A DNA stretch of 64,000 bases, taken from assembly GCA_964410215.1 (NCBI GenBank), contig CAYPHA010000004.1:62001-126000 (forward strand), read 5' to 3'. Below, piece by piece: positions 27,438 through 36,659 of this stretch. The DNA is from CAYPHA01 sp964410215. GTDB lineage: Bacteria; Calditrichota; Calditrichia; Calditrichales; CAYPHA01. Position 1 is the stretch's first letter. Every line of letters begins with the position of its first letter. Below the pieces are notes generated by a model. The model saw only the letters and a program-made list of their open reading frames with translations, was not told the DNA's origin and searched no databases. Position numbers and translations under genes: made by a program.

Positions 27438-28762
27438 CAACAGCAAACAACGACATTTTTACTGCTGATCCGGAAAGCAGTCCCCTGGCAGAACGCTGCC
27501 GGCCACGTTCCCTGTCGGATATTATCGGACATGATGCTTTGCTTGCTGATGATGCCCCACTCATCCAACAGATGAAGGCGGGATACCTCCCATCCATAAT
27601 ACTCTGGGGTCCCCCCGGTGTCGGGAAAACCACACTTTCACGTGTGATTGCGCAGGATTTGAATTATCAGTTCAGAGATATTTCTGCTGTCTCATCGGGT
27701 GTGAAAGACCTGAAAGAACTTATCCGTGAAGCCCGTTCTGCCTTGAGCCACTATCAGAAAAAGACGGTCCTGTTTATCGATGAAATTCATCGTTTCAATA
27801 AAACACAGCAGGATGCGCTCATGCATGCCGTGGAAAAGGGAGAGATCGTCCTTGTCGGTGCAACTACTGAAAACCCTTCGTTTGAAGTTAATGCCCCACT
27901 GCTTTCCAGGTGCACCGTTCTGAAGCTTGAAGATTTGACACAAAAAAATCTGATGGATATTATTAATCGTGCCCTGGAAAAAGATATCATCCTTTCCAGG
28001 TATACGATCACATTGGAGGAACCGGAACAATTGATCTTTTACGGTTCCGGAGATGCACGCCGTACACTGAATCTGCTCGAGGCCGCTTTCTTCCTGTCCG
28101 ATCGGACAAAAGAAGCCGTTCATATCAGCGGAAATTTAATCAACAAAGCGGCTTCGCAGAATCCATTATTGTATGATAAAAAAGGGGAATATCATTACGA
28201 TACGATTTCCGCTTTCATTAAAAGCGTCAGGGGCAGCGATCCGGATGCGTCCGTATACTGGCTGGCCCGAATGCTGGAGAGTGGAGAAGATCCGTTATTT
28301 ATCGCTCGCCGACTCATTATACTGGCATCCGAGGATATCGGTAATGCGGAACCCTATGCCCTCTCATTGGCCAATGCGGGATTCGAGGCGGTCCGTAATA
28401 TTGGTATGCCTGAAGCCAGGATTATTCTGGCACAGGTGACCACCTATCTGGCTTCACTGCCCAAGAGCAATGCGGCTTACCAGGCTATCGAATATGCCTT
28501 GAAGGAGGTCCGGAACAGTGGTTCACTGCCTGTCCCGCTTCACCTCAGAAATGCCCCGACCACCCTGATGAAAGAATTAAATTATGGTGGTGAATATAAC
28601 TACCCGCACGACTATCCCGGGCATTATATTGAACAGAATTACCTGCCGGACAGTCTTAAAGGTAAACGCTTTTATGAACCGACTGAGCTTGGCAGGGAAA
28701 GCAAAATAAAACAATATCTCGCGAATCTCCGGAAAACCAACAGGGAGGATTCAGCTGAATGA
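27434..28762 (+). CDS. rarA: Replication-associated recombination protein A (AAA+ ATPase)
   Basis: RarA/MgsA acts at stalled replication forks. Visible are Walker A GPPGVGKTT at residues 59-67, Walker B LFIDEIHRFNKTQQDAL, sensor GATTENPSF and the C-terminal helical block with ASEDIGNAEPYAL and NAAYQAIEYAL. The length of 442 residues is typical. Its start overlaps the PEGA gene stop (ATGA) and its own stop overlaps the next start (ATGA), so translation is coupled across the operon. Confidence 0.96.
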   Translation: MTTANNDIFTADPESSPLAERCRPRSLSDIIGHDALLADDAPLIQQMKAGYLPSIILWGPPGVGKTTLSRVIAQDLNYQFRDISAVSSGVKDLKELIREARSALSHYQKKTVLFIDEIHRFNKTQQDALMHAVEKGEIVLVGATTENPSFEVNAPLLSRCTVLKLEDLTQKNLMDIINRALEKDIILSRYTITLEEPEQLIFYGSGDARRTLNLLEAAFFLSDRTKEAVHISGNLINKAASQNPLLYDKKGEYHYDTISAFIKSVRGSDPDASVYWLARMLESGEDPLFIARRLIILASEDIGNAEPYALSLANAGFEAVRNIGMPEARIILAQVTTYLASLPKSNAAYQAIEYALKEVRNSGSLPVPLHLRNAPTTLMKELNYGGEYNYPHDYPGHYIEQNYLPDSLKGKRFYEPTELGRESKIKQYLANLRKTNREDSAE

Positions 28763-29265
28763 ATCCGTTAAAAAAGCGTCTCAGAAGGACTTATCTTAAT
28801 GCAAAATTAAAATGGTCCGGCAAACAGAAGGATATGTATGACTTTGCAGAACAAATTAAAATGATCCGCCGGATTCTTGTTCTCATGCCGGAAGATAAAT
28901 CATTGAGACCGGCAGCAGAATCATTCCTGAAGAAACTGGCCGGATTGTTTCATGGGGTACAGTTTGAAACGTTCGTTAAATCACAGCTAACGGAAAATGA
29001 CCTCAACTGGTTCGGCGTGCCTGATCAGGCCTTTTTGAATCATCTCCAGCAAAAGCAATATGGCTTGCTTATTGATTTAAATCCCTCACCGGATCAGCTG
29101 TACAGTTATCTCACGGCAAACAGCGGTGCTCCGGTCAGGCTGAATTTATGTGAATCCCCCTATGATTACATTTATAATCTGCATATACGGCCAAATCGGT
29201 CGAAACCTTTTGCCGGACAACTGGATACGGTACTGGTGCATCTGCACAATCTGAAAAACAATTAG
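28759..29265 (+). CDS. Small conserved-looking protein, DUF6913-like
   Basis: This 168-residue cytoplasmic protein has a basic N-terminus and no signal peptide. A central stretch, LNWFGVPDQAFLNHLQQKQY followed by a GLLIDLNPSP segment, resembles small FCB proteins annotated DUF6913, but I hold this only loosely. The ATG overlaps the rarA stop as ATGA. It is the last gene of the valS-rarA operon and is followed by the terminator at 29323-29355. I assign no function. Confidence 0.7.
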   Translation: MNPLKKRLRRTYLNAKLKWSGKQKDMYDFAEQIKMIRRILVLMPEDKSLRPAAESFLKKLAGLFHGVQFETFVKSQLTENDLNWFGVPDQAFLNHLQQKQYGLLIDLNPSPDQLYSYLTANSGAPVRLNLCESPYDYIYNLHIRPNRSKPFAGQLDTVLVHLHNLKNN

Positions 29266-29322
29266 ACCAGGATCTGATGTTGAGATAAAACAGTAGTAAA
29301 GAATTCAGTGTGGAAATGAAAT

Positions 29323-29355
29323 AAAAAAAAGGCGATCAATTGATCGCCTTTTTTT
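29323..29355. terminator. Bidirectional Rho-independent terminator
   Basis: A perfect 18-base palindrome GGCGATCAATTGATCGCC (29331-29348) is flanked by eight A on the left and seven T on the right. It can end both the rightward valS operon and the leftward Ig-repeat gene, which converge here. Confidence 0.93.
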
Positions 29356-31455
29356 CTATTGTTTGGTGACGGTAAGAATACCCGATGTCCCCACATTCCC
29401 GGCGGCATCGAACGCCTTGACATAAATCGTGTGCTCCGTTCCGCTCACCAGGCTGCCTGTATTCCAGCTGAATCCCCAGGGAGCGGAGTTGTCGGTGTTG
29501 GCAAGAACGCCGTCTACATAGAATTCCACCCGCGTCACACCGACATTATCTTCTGCATCGGCTGCAACGGCGACCGTACCATCGACAGTAGAGCCCTCAA
29601 CCGGATAGAGCAGTACAACCGTCGGCGAAATCACATCCGGTTCCGGATCATTTTCCACCGTGACCGAAATCAGGTCGCTGTTTGTCCGGTTTCCGGATAA
29701 ATCAAATGCCTTGACATAAATCGTGTGCGTGCCATCGTCAACCGAATTCGTATTCCAAGTATAGATATACGGCCATGTATCGACGCTGGCAACGGAATCA
29801 CCATCGATGTAATAATCAATATGGGCAATACCGTTTTCATCATCGGCATCGACGGCAATATTTACGTTTCCGCTGACGGTAGAACCCGCAACCGGAAAGG
29901 TAATGGAAGCCGAGGGTGGAGTGTTATCGCTTTCCCTGGCCAGGGTCACACTGACAGTCGCGCTGGTGGTGCTGTTGCCGGCTGCGTCATAGGATTTGAT
30001 GAAAATGGTATGGGTCCGGTTATCGGCCAGTGGGGTTGTGTCCCAGGTGAATCCCCACGGTGCTGATGTATCCGTGTCGTCCAGCTCACCGTCTACATAA
30101 AATTCAACCTCCTCGACACCGACGTTATCGGTAACATCAACGACAACAGATACCTCACCGGAGAGCACGGAGGCAGCGACCGGGTAGGTGATCGTGGCTG
30201 TAGGAGGTGTTGTATCGACCGTTTGCCCGCCCACGATGGTGAGGGTCAGCAGGTCCGATGACGTGGTGTTGCCGGCGGCATCGAATGCTTTTACGAACAG
30301 GGTATGGCTGCTGCCGTCGGCTATAGGCGATGTATTCCAGCTGAAATTCCAGGGTGCTTCCGTGGCGACATGGGCCATCATGCCGTCGACAAAATACTGT
30401 ACCTGGGTGACGCCGATATTGTCATCAACGTCCACCGTTACCGTGACGGTTCCAGCGACCGTTGAGCCGTCGACCGGATAGGTAACCCGTGCTTCCGGGG
30501 GTATGACATCGTCAGAGATGCCGCTGGGGACAGTCACCTGGATAATACCGGTCGTTCCGGTGTTACCGGCGGCGTCATAAGCCTTGGCATAAATCGAATG
30601 GCTGCCGTCATCGGCAAAGGGCCGGCTGTCCCAGGCAAAGATAAAGGGTGTTTCCATATCGATAAAGCGGGACTGGCCGTCGACAAAGTATTCGACCATT
30701 TCCACGCCCTTATTATCGCTGGCTTCGACGGTGACCTGTACGGTATCGAATACAACCTGTCCGGCCGTGGGGTAGGTCAGGATCGCCGTCGGGGGCGTCT
30801 GGTCAGTGACGGGAAATACGGTCACGGTAACCACATCGGAGACGGCCCAGTTGCCGTCTTCATCGAATGCCCGGGCGAAAATCGTGTGATTGGTGGAATC
30901 GGCATAGCCCGTGGTATTCCAGTCATAGGTATAGGGGTAACGGGCGGATTCGCCGACGGAATCACCGTCGACAAAAAAGGAAACGGACGACACGCCGCGG
31001 TTATCATCGGCGGTAGCGACGATCCGTACGGTGCCTTCCACCTGCTGGCCGTCTCCCGGATTCACGATAGCGACCACGGGGTCGGTCACATCCTGCGAGC
31101 CGGAGATGGTAAAACGGACGAGTTCCGAGAATCCGGTGTTATCACTGTCATCGGTGGCGGAAGCCTGGATGACATGTTCCTGGTTATCTTTCTTGTCGGC
31201 AACGTTGACTTCGACGAGATAGGGTTCGGACGTCGCGGTGCCCACAATGGCACCATCGAGATAGACGCGCACGCGGGACACGGTTTCATCGTCGGTCGCT
31301 TCGACGCGCACCTGCATGATGTCGTCAGAAACCACGGCCCCGTCATAGGGAAAAATCACCAGGGTGACGGGCGGGACGTAGTCTTCAGGCTCCGGAAGGG
31401 AGCAGCTGAGGATTAAGAAAAAAGAAAAAAGAAAAAAGAATGATTTACGGGTCAT
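29356..31455 (-). CDS. Lipoprotein with seven tandem Ig-like repeats
   Basis: The N-terminus is a signal sequence ending in a lipobox-like ILSC, so the protein is probably lipid-anchored. After it come seven units of about 95 residues each. The unit consensus runs P-x-A-x-I-x-YPV-x-GSTV, then DDNxGV, then FYVDG, then APWxFxWxT, then HTIFVKAFDAAGN. These are bacterial Ig-like modules. Units 4, 5 and 7 are most alike. There is no other domain, so a structural or adhesive surface role is likely but not shown. AGGAG precedes the ATG. Third positions are GC-rich, which produces long antisense open frames that I do not believe are genes. Confidence 0.88.
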   Translation of the reverse strand: MTRKSFFFLFSFFLILSCSLPEPEDYVPPVTLVIFPYDGAVVSDDIMQVRVEATDDETVSRVRVYLDGAIVGTATSEPYLVEVNVADKKDNQEHVIQASATDDSDNTGFSELVRFTISGSQDVTDPVVAIVNPGDGQQVEGTVRIVATADDNRGVSSVSFFVDGDSVGESARYPYTYDWNTTGYADSTNHTIFARAFDEDGNWAVSDVVTVTVFPVTDQTPPTAILTYPTAGQVVFDTVQVTVEASDNKGVEMVEYFVDGQSRFIDMETPFIFAWDSRPFADDGSHSIYAKAYDAAGNTGTTGIIQVTVPSGISDDVIPPEARVTYPVDGSTVAGTVTVTVDVDDNIGVTQVQYFVDGMMAHVATEAPWNFSWNTSPIADGSSHTLFVKAFDAAGNTTSSDLLTLTIVGGQTVDTTPPTATITYPVAASVLSGEVSVVVDVTDNVGVEEVEFYVDGELDDTDTSAPWGFTWDTTPLADNRTHTIFIKSYDAAGNSTTSATVSVTLARESDNTPPSASITFPVAGSTVSGNVNIAVDADDENGIAHIDYYIDGDSVASVDTWPYIYTWNTNSVDDGTHTIYVKAFDLSGNRTNSDLISVTVENDPEPDVISPTVVLLYPVEGSTVDGTVAVAADAEDNVGVTRVEFYVDGVLANTDNSAPWGFSWNTGSLVSGTEHTIYVKAFDAAGNVGTSGILTVTKQ

Positions 31456-31576
31456 GTATGGTATCTCCTGATCTATTTACGGGAGTTTACGGAAGAACGT
31501 AAGCCTTGTTATTGCGACAGATCACAACAAATGAATAGGGAATGTACGCAGCCGGGCCGGAAAATACAAACGATAT

Positions 31577-34387
31577 TTAGTCATAATTGACCGGAGCGAA
31601 ACCCGAAAAGTTTTTGGTTTTTCCGGTCGTGTCAATATGAATATCCAGGAAATACAACGTCGCTGAATAATCGTAACTGATATTATTATCTCTAATAAGG
31701 TAGGGGAGATTTCTATAATCACGATATTTTAGAACGGCCGGTTTGGTAAGCAACGCTTCGAAAGGTATATATCCCAGTTTACCGGAGGGAATAATGATGA
31801 TATGCTTATCTTGAACAAAGTGTTTTATGGGATTAAATATACGTTTATAAAGCCTGTGAGCTGTGCTCATATATTTATCGTCGTTGATATCCCTCACGCC
31901 AATACGAAAATCATTGACGAGATCAGCAAATTCGTCATCAACCGCAACTGTATGTAATTCCAATTCATTATTTGAAATGCAGAAAATATACAGATTGTTA
32001 TCTATGAAATGATATTCAATCATAACGCTTGATTCTGGTAACTTTTTTTGAATCTGACTAACAGTAACGGTTGATTTATGATATTTAAGATTATAATATT
32101 TGGGATAAAGGTTTTCAAAGTAATCAACAAGAAAATCATATTTTTGGCCTAATTCAAAGACCTGAGATTTATAGTATGATATTTCAGGTGAAGTAAGTTT
32201 TTGTGACCGACTTTTATTTTGATTTAGAAGGGTGTGATAATGGTTCCACTTTCCCAATAATGCTTTTTCTTCGGTGATAAGACTATCCGGAATGTCAGCA
32301 TTATATTTTGCTTCTGAGTCTAAGATAGCATGTCTAAGAGCGGCAGCTTTACTTTTTTCCACGATATGAAATATATTTTTAAGATAATCTTTATTTTGTG
32401 ATTGTTTATAAAGGGTATAAGAGACTTCTATTGCTTTCAAAACAGTTTTATCATATTGTTCCGCAATAAAGATTTTTGAGGATTCTGATCTGAATTTCGT
32501 TTTTAATTTATCCAGAAGGTCGATGGCAAGATTAAATGTATTATAGGCTGTAATCAGGTATTGTTTCTTGGTTTTATCTTCTTGATAATAATCGTAAAGA
32601 GTGTTTGCCTTCAGGTGTAGTGTTTCGATCAAATCAATATCAGAAGGCAGAAATGTTGGAGAGGGATTCACATTGATGTCTGGATTGTCGAAATTATGGG
32701 TTAAAGAAATCAAGGCTTTTTGGAAGTAAACAAGGGCACTATCAGTTTGGTTAGATTTAATCATTATTTTTGCAAATAAATGGTAGTTGTTGTATGTAAA
32801 AAGCTTTAAACTGTTTTTTTTAGAACTAAATAAATCAATTGATTTATTTAAATATGATATTGAGTTATTAAAATCATCAAGATAATAATATAGATAAGCT
32901 ATTTGTTGATATATTTGATATAAATTTATTATTTCAATATTTTTTAGTTGTTGTTTCATTTTTACTGCAAGTTGTAAGTTAGATACGGTTAATTTATATT
33001 TATTTAATTTTGAATATACAATTGCAATGTTTATTATATTCATAATCTTATATGTGTCATTATCAATTTCTTCAGCTATTTTTAGGGATTTATTATAATA
33101 CTTTAGAGCATAATTTACTTCGTTTAGTTTCTTATAAACATTACCCATTAATAAAAAAGTATACATCTGATTAAATTTCTTGTCAGGAATTGATAATTCA
33201 TATTCATTCTTTTGTAAAGCAGACATATAATAACTTAATGACATTTCATAGTCACCTAATAAATAATAGATTGTGCCAATTAGGTTCAAGTTTTGATAAT
33301 ATAAACTCGTTTTTGTAGAGTTATTTTCCCCCCTGATTTTTAATGCAATTTTAAAATAATCTAAAGAAATATCTAATTGATCTTGAATTAGGTAATAATA
33401 GCCAATGTTCTCATAACTAAAAGCAAGTGCTAATTCATTATGCTTGTTAAATAAAAGTTTATTAAACAGTGAAGTTAAATGATAATGATAAGCGGAGTCA
33501 TATTTTGAAATTCTAAAAAACTCAAGGCCAATATTCTCTATTATATTTTGGTAGATCTTTTTACTTTTATTACCAGTATTTTTATAAAGCTTAAGTGATT
33601 TTGAGTGTGTATTTAATGCATCTTGATATTCACCTAATAAATCTTGACATGCACCAATAATCATTTCCAAATTCAATGATAAATCATAAGCTTTAATATC
33701 GTTTTTGTTTATAAATTCCTTGGCATTACAAAAATAACTTAGTGCTTCTCTATAATTTCCTTTCGAATATTTTGACATACCAAGAGAATAAAACCTGTAG
33801 TAATTAGTGTCAATTATAGAATCTTGATCAAGCCGGGTATTCATATACCAAGCTTTAAAAGGGTCATTACTACTATCTTTCAAATTATTTTTGTTGGTTA
33901 GGTTATTTGTAAAGCTCAAGTTATTATTTGTTTTATAATACTTCCGCTTTAATGCCCACGATACTTGTTCTATCTTTCTAATATGGCCTTTTTCATTATT
34001 TAAATATTGAAGTATTATGGATTGTTTTTGAGTAATTCTTGATAGATTATCTAAATAATTATGTGCATTTTTACTAAGTTGAATTAATGATCTAGAGTAG
34101 GTCATAAAAGACTTATGATAATCCTCATTTATATAGTAGCTATCACCAATATACTCCAGATATTTATAATATGGAATACCTTCTCGGAACTGATCAATTT
34201 TTTTTAAATACGGATCAACTAATAAATAACTGCAAACTAAAGAATCTTTAATAATAATTTTTTTAATATTATCATTTTTACTATTTAGTGAAAGCCTGTT
34301 ATCATTTTTTTCTGAGTAATTACATAGATTTAAAAAAAAGATTGAAAAAAACATAAGCAATATTAATACATAGATTTTGTTTTTCAC
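31577..34387 (-). CDS. TPR protein ending in the non-catalytic (N-terminal) half of a CHAT domain
   Basis: An N-terminal hydrophobic segment (about residues 5-22) suggests export. About ten TPR units fill residues 70-600 (for example LNLIGTIYYLLGDYEMSLSY). A helical linker with VEKSKAAALRHAI, typical just before CHAT domains, follows. The last 230 residues match the first CHAT subdomain: SSVMIEYHFIDNNLYIFCIS, IIIIPSGKLGYIPFEALL and ISYDYSATLYFL. The protein stops at FSGFAPVNYD, exactly where the catalytic subdomain should begin. No His/Cys dyad is present. That missing half is encoded separately upstream at 34427-35221. The DNA is very AT-rich (10 G/C in the 60 bases from 33001). It could be a regulatory subunit of a two-chain protease or a truncated gene. 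Confidence 0.85.
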   Translation of the reverse strand: MKNKIYVLILLMFFSIFFLNLCNYSEKNDNRLSLNSKNDNIKKIIIKDSLVCSYLLVDPYLKKIDQFREGIPYYKYLEYIGDSYYINEDYHKSFMTYSRSLIQLSKNAHNYLDNLSRITQKQSIILQYLNNEKGHIRKIEQVSWALKRKYYKTNNNLSFTNNLTNKNNLKDSSNDPFKAWYMNTRLDQDSIIDTNYYRFYSLGMSKYSKGNYREALSYFCNAKEFINKNDIKAYDLSLNLEMIIGACQDLLGEYQDALNTHSKSLKLYKNTGNKSKKIYQNIIENIGLEFFRISKYDSAYHYHLTSLFNKLLFNKHNELALAFSYENIGYYYLIQDQLDISLDYFKIALKIRGENNSTKTSLYYQNLNLIGTIYYLLGDYEMSLSYYMSALQKNEYELSIPDKKFNQMYTFLLMGNVYKKLNEVNYALKYYNKSLKIAEEIDNDTYKIMNIINIAIVYSKLNKYKLTVSNLQLAVKMKQQLKNIEIINLYQIYQQIAYLYYYLDDFNNSISYLNKSIDLFSSKKNSLKLFTYNNYHLFAKIMIKSNQTDSALVYFQKALISLTHNFDNPDINVNPSPTFLPSDIDLIETLHLKANTLYDYYQEDKTKKQYLITAYNTFNLAIDLLDKLKTKFRSESSKIFIAEQYDKTVLKAIEVSYTLYKQSQNKDYLKNIFHIVEKSKAAALRHAILDSEAKYNADIPDSLITEEKALLGKWNHYHTLLNQNKSRSQKLTSPEISYYKSQVFELGQKYDFLVDYFENLYPKYYNLKYHKSTVTVSQIQKKLPESSVMIEYHFIDNNLYIFCISNNELELHTVAVDDEFADLVNDFRIGVRDINDDKYMSTAHRLYKRIFNPIKHFVQDKHIIIIPSGKLGYIPFEALLTKPAVLKYRDYRNLPYLIRDNNISYDYSATLYFLDIHIDTTGKTKNFSGFAPVNYD

Positions 34388-34426
34388 TTTTTTAATTCTC
34401 CAGAAAAAAATTAGTCAGTAAATAAA

Positions 34427-35221
34427 TTATTTAAGTTTATATACAATGTTCTGCTTCCAGAGGCTATACAAAAAAATCAACAATATTATCAATAAAGGTA
34501 TAATATATAATGCGCTTTTTTGTATCAAATTTTGAGAGTCTGTATTTTCCAAATATTTATTTTTCCCAATTAATGTCATGCCGGACCAATAAAAGGGAGC
34601 CGCTGTTTCGGGTTCTGCATTGCTAATATAATCTAATTTTGCTGCTCTTAATGAACCAGCTATTGTATTTTTATTCATTAAATTCGAATAAAAAGAATTC
34701 ATTATATTTGAAGTGGCTTTGTCATCAATTGACCAGAGTGCAACTATAATGGAAGGACAACCGGCATATTTGAATCCACGTGAAAGACTCATTATACCCT
34801 CGTTCTTAACGAGTTTCCCTACACCCGTATTACATGCACTTAAAACTACTAATTCTGCATTAATGTTTAAATTTGAAATCTCATATGCATTTAAATAGCC
34901 ATCATCCACGCCATATTTGTCTGGTTTTAAAACGAGCTTTGAATTATGAGGTGATTTATTATTTATAATGGTATGAGTGGCAAAATGTATTATTCGTGAG
35001 GTATGTGCCGTTCTTTTAAACTCGTATTCAGTTGCATTGTCAAACAGGTAGATTTCAGAGGAAGGTATTATTTCTGAGATTTGTTCAACTTCTTTTTCTG
35101 CCCAGTTAAGTTTCATAAAATTTGTATCCGATTTTGTCCTAATATGAGTTTGACTGGTCTCCATTTCTAAATGAGATAAAAGAAAAAAACAAAATAAAAA
35201 TAAATAAAATTTGTTACTCAT
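34427..35221 (-). CDS. Catalytic half of a CHAT caspase-like protease with own signal peptide and C-terminal TM helix
   Basis: Residues 1-17 form a signal peptide. A short linker leads into LNWAEKEVEQI at residue 38, the usual beginning of the catalytic CHAT subdomain. The catalytic His is in HFATHTI (His83) and the Cys in VVLSACNTGVG (Cys130). Later conserved stretches follow: IVALWSIDDKAT and AAPFYWSGMTLIGK. A membrane helix spans about residues 236-254 with a positive tail. CHAT catalytic domains are normally preceded in the same chain by TPRs and a pseudo-catalytic half; here both are in the next gene, 39 bases downstream. Its ATG overlaps the anti-sigma stop (ATGA), so the two are translationally coupled. 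This points to a membrane-anchored periplasmic protease. Confidence 0.87.
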   Translation of the reverse strand: MSNKFYLFLFCFFLLSHLEMETSQTHIRTKSDTNFMKLNWAEKEVEQISEIIPSSEIYLFDNATEYEFKRTAHTSRIIHFATHTIINNKSPHNSKLVLKPDKYGVDDGYLNAYEISNLNINAELVVLSACNTGVGKLVKNEGIMSLSRGFKYAGCPSIIVALWSIDDKATSNIMNSFYSNLMNKNTIAGSLRAAKLDYISNAEPETAAPFYWSGMTLIGKNKYLENTDSQNLIQKSALYIIPLLIILLIFLYSLWKQNIVYKLK

Positions 35222-35997
35222 TCCCTGGTCTCTAGTTTTATAAGAAGTTCAATACTTTTATTTTTATACACAGAATCAATTTCAATAAGATTATATAATA
35301 TAATCTTAACAAGTTCAATATTTTCAGTTTTTAATGCAGTTAAAGCAAGATACCACCTTGCATGAATTGCAAAAGTCGTTTTACTTTTTAACATGACTTC
35401 AAGAAATTTTTGTACGGCATTTTCGTAGTCATCATTATATAAGGCAATATTGCCAAGATAAAAACATGCTCTTGCATAATTCCTGTCATGTAATGGAATT
35501 ACCTCTAATCTAATTTTTGCGGCCTTGAGATCATGTATTTCATATAGTTGCATCGCTTCTATGAATATTGAATCGAAAATATTACCCCTGATTATCGGTT
35601 TCAAATTAGGGTACATTTTAAAATTATTGTTATAAAATTCTTCCAAGCTGTTTTGTGGTAATTTATTTAACCACACTAGTGACATTGTTAAAACAATTAT
35701 TGCAGCAACGGACAAATATTTGAAAGACAGTTCGTGTATGCTTCTTTTAGAATTTATTTTTTGTAGAATTATGCTTTTTAGTTCGCTGATGGTCTTTTCA
35801 GCTTTTGAAATATCCGAAACCGATTCAATCCCTTCTAAAACATCATTGCAAAATTCACAATCTATTAAATGCCTTTCAATCTCATTTACTTCCCGTCGAG
35901 TTAATTGTTTTTCCTTATAAGCAATGAGTCTGTCGGTCGATGGGCATTTACTCTTCATAAAGATAAAGTTACTTTTTTTTTGTCTTCTATTATTCAT
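35218..35997 (-). CDS. Zinc-finger (zf-HC2) anti-sigma factor with periplasmic TPR-like region
   Basis: The cytoplasmic N-terminus holds the zf-HC2 motif H43-x3-C47-x2-C50 (RHLIDCEFC), which binds ECF sigma factors. One membrane helix (about residues 93-111, SVAAIIVLTMSLVWL) follows. Outside are TPR-like helices (ARACFYLGNIALYNDDYENA). The ATG overlaps the last eight bases of the sigma gene, and its stop overlaps the CHAT half downstream. It should hold the sigma factor at the membrane until a periplasmic signal arrives. The TPR-like domain could be the point of contact with the CHAT or TPR proteins; that is inference. Confidence 0.86.
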   Translation of the reverse strand: MNNRRQKKSNFIFMKSKCPSTDRLIAYKEKQLTRREVNEIERHLIDCEFCNDVLEGIESVSDISKAEKTISELKSIILQKINSKRSIHELSFKYLSVAAIIVLTMSLVWLNKLPQNSLEEFYNNNFKMYPNLKPIIRGNIFDSIFIEAMQLYEIHDLKAAKIRLEVIPLHDRNYARACFYLGNIALYNDDYENAVQKFLEVMLKSKTTFAIHARWYLALTALKTENIELVKIILYNLIEIDSVYKNKSIELLIKLETRE

Positions 35998-36571
35998 TTC
36001 GTGCTTTATAATTTCGAAGTAATATATTTTTTAAATTGCGCTTTCCGTTTTGTATATAACTCTTTACTTGATGTTTGTCAAAACCAGTAATATCTGAAAT
36101 TTCCTTGTAAGATTTATTAAGAAAGTAAAAGTATTGTATACATATCCGTTGAGGTTCTTTTAACTGATTTACAGCTTTATTGACTTTATCCGGATCTACA
36201 AATAAATCAGAATTCTCATTATTGTCGTATGGCTTGCACTCAGCAGCGATGTTTTCAAATTCAGTAGGATCAAACAGATATAAACCTTGACGTTCAACCT
36301 GACGTTTGATCATAAGACAATGGTTTTTTGAAACAACATGTAACCAACTCCTGAAATTTGCAATTTTGTGTTGCTTCAATAAAAAGAACAATTTTTCGAA
36401 TATCTCTAATGTGGCATCACGACTGTCTTCTTCACTTAAAAACCTTTGGCATAAGTAGAAAACAGAAGAAGTATGCCGATTTACAATTTCTGTGAAAGAT
36501 TTTACATTTCCGTTCTCTCTGAATTCAGTGATTAGTTCTAGATCCGTTTTTTCCGATATTGTTTTTGACAT
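35990..36571 (-). CDS. ECF-type sigma-70 factor
   Basis: At 193 residues this has the two-domain ECF layout. Region 2 lies at about 20-90 (SVFYLCQRFLSEEDSRDATL and NFRSWLHVVSKNHCL). A linker follows, then region 4 at about 130-185 (PQRICIQYFYFLNKSYKEIS and the HTH GFDKHQVKSYIQNGKRNLK). It is the first gene of the leftward operon that includes its anti-sigma factor and the split CHAT proteins. I could not identify an autoregulated promoter in the 48 bases between the inverted repeat at 36620-36659 and the start. Confidence 0.9.
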   Translation of the reverse strand: MSKTISEKTDLELITEFRENGNVKSFTEIVNRHTSSVFYLCQRFLSEEDSRDATLEIFEKLFFLLKQHKIANFRSWLHVVSKNHCLMIKRQVERQGLYLFDPTEFENIAAECKPYDNNENSDLFVDPDKVNKAVNQLKEPQRICIQYFYFLNKSYKEISDITGFDKHQVKSYIQNGKRNLKNILLRNYKARNE

Positions 36572-36619
36572 GGCTATATAGAATTTTGTTGATTAATGCC
36601 CTTCTGTTTCTATGATGAC

Positions 36620-36659
36620 ACAAAAAATGAAATTCCATAAAAATAATTTCATTTTTTGT
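36620..36659. terminator. 15-bp perfect inverted repeat, probable terminator of the exoIII operon
   Basis: ACAAAAAATGAAATT and its exact complement are separated by ten bases. Reading leftward from exonuclease III, the right-hand arm of the transcript ends in six T, as in a Rho-independent terminator with an AT-rich stem. It lies 49 bases upstream of the sigma gene, so an operator role is also possible. Confidence 0.6.

Noticed and set aside
30598..31416. Plus-strand open frame of 272 codons opposite the Ig-repeat gene
   Set aside because: It mirrors the repeat periodicity of the sense gene, lacks a Shine-Dalgarno and encodes Gly/Val-rich low-complexity sequence. It is a shadow of GC-rich third positions.
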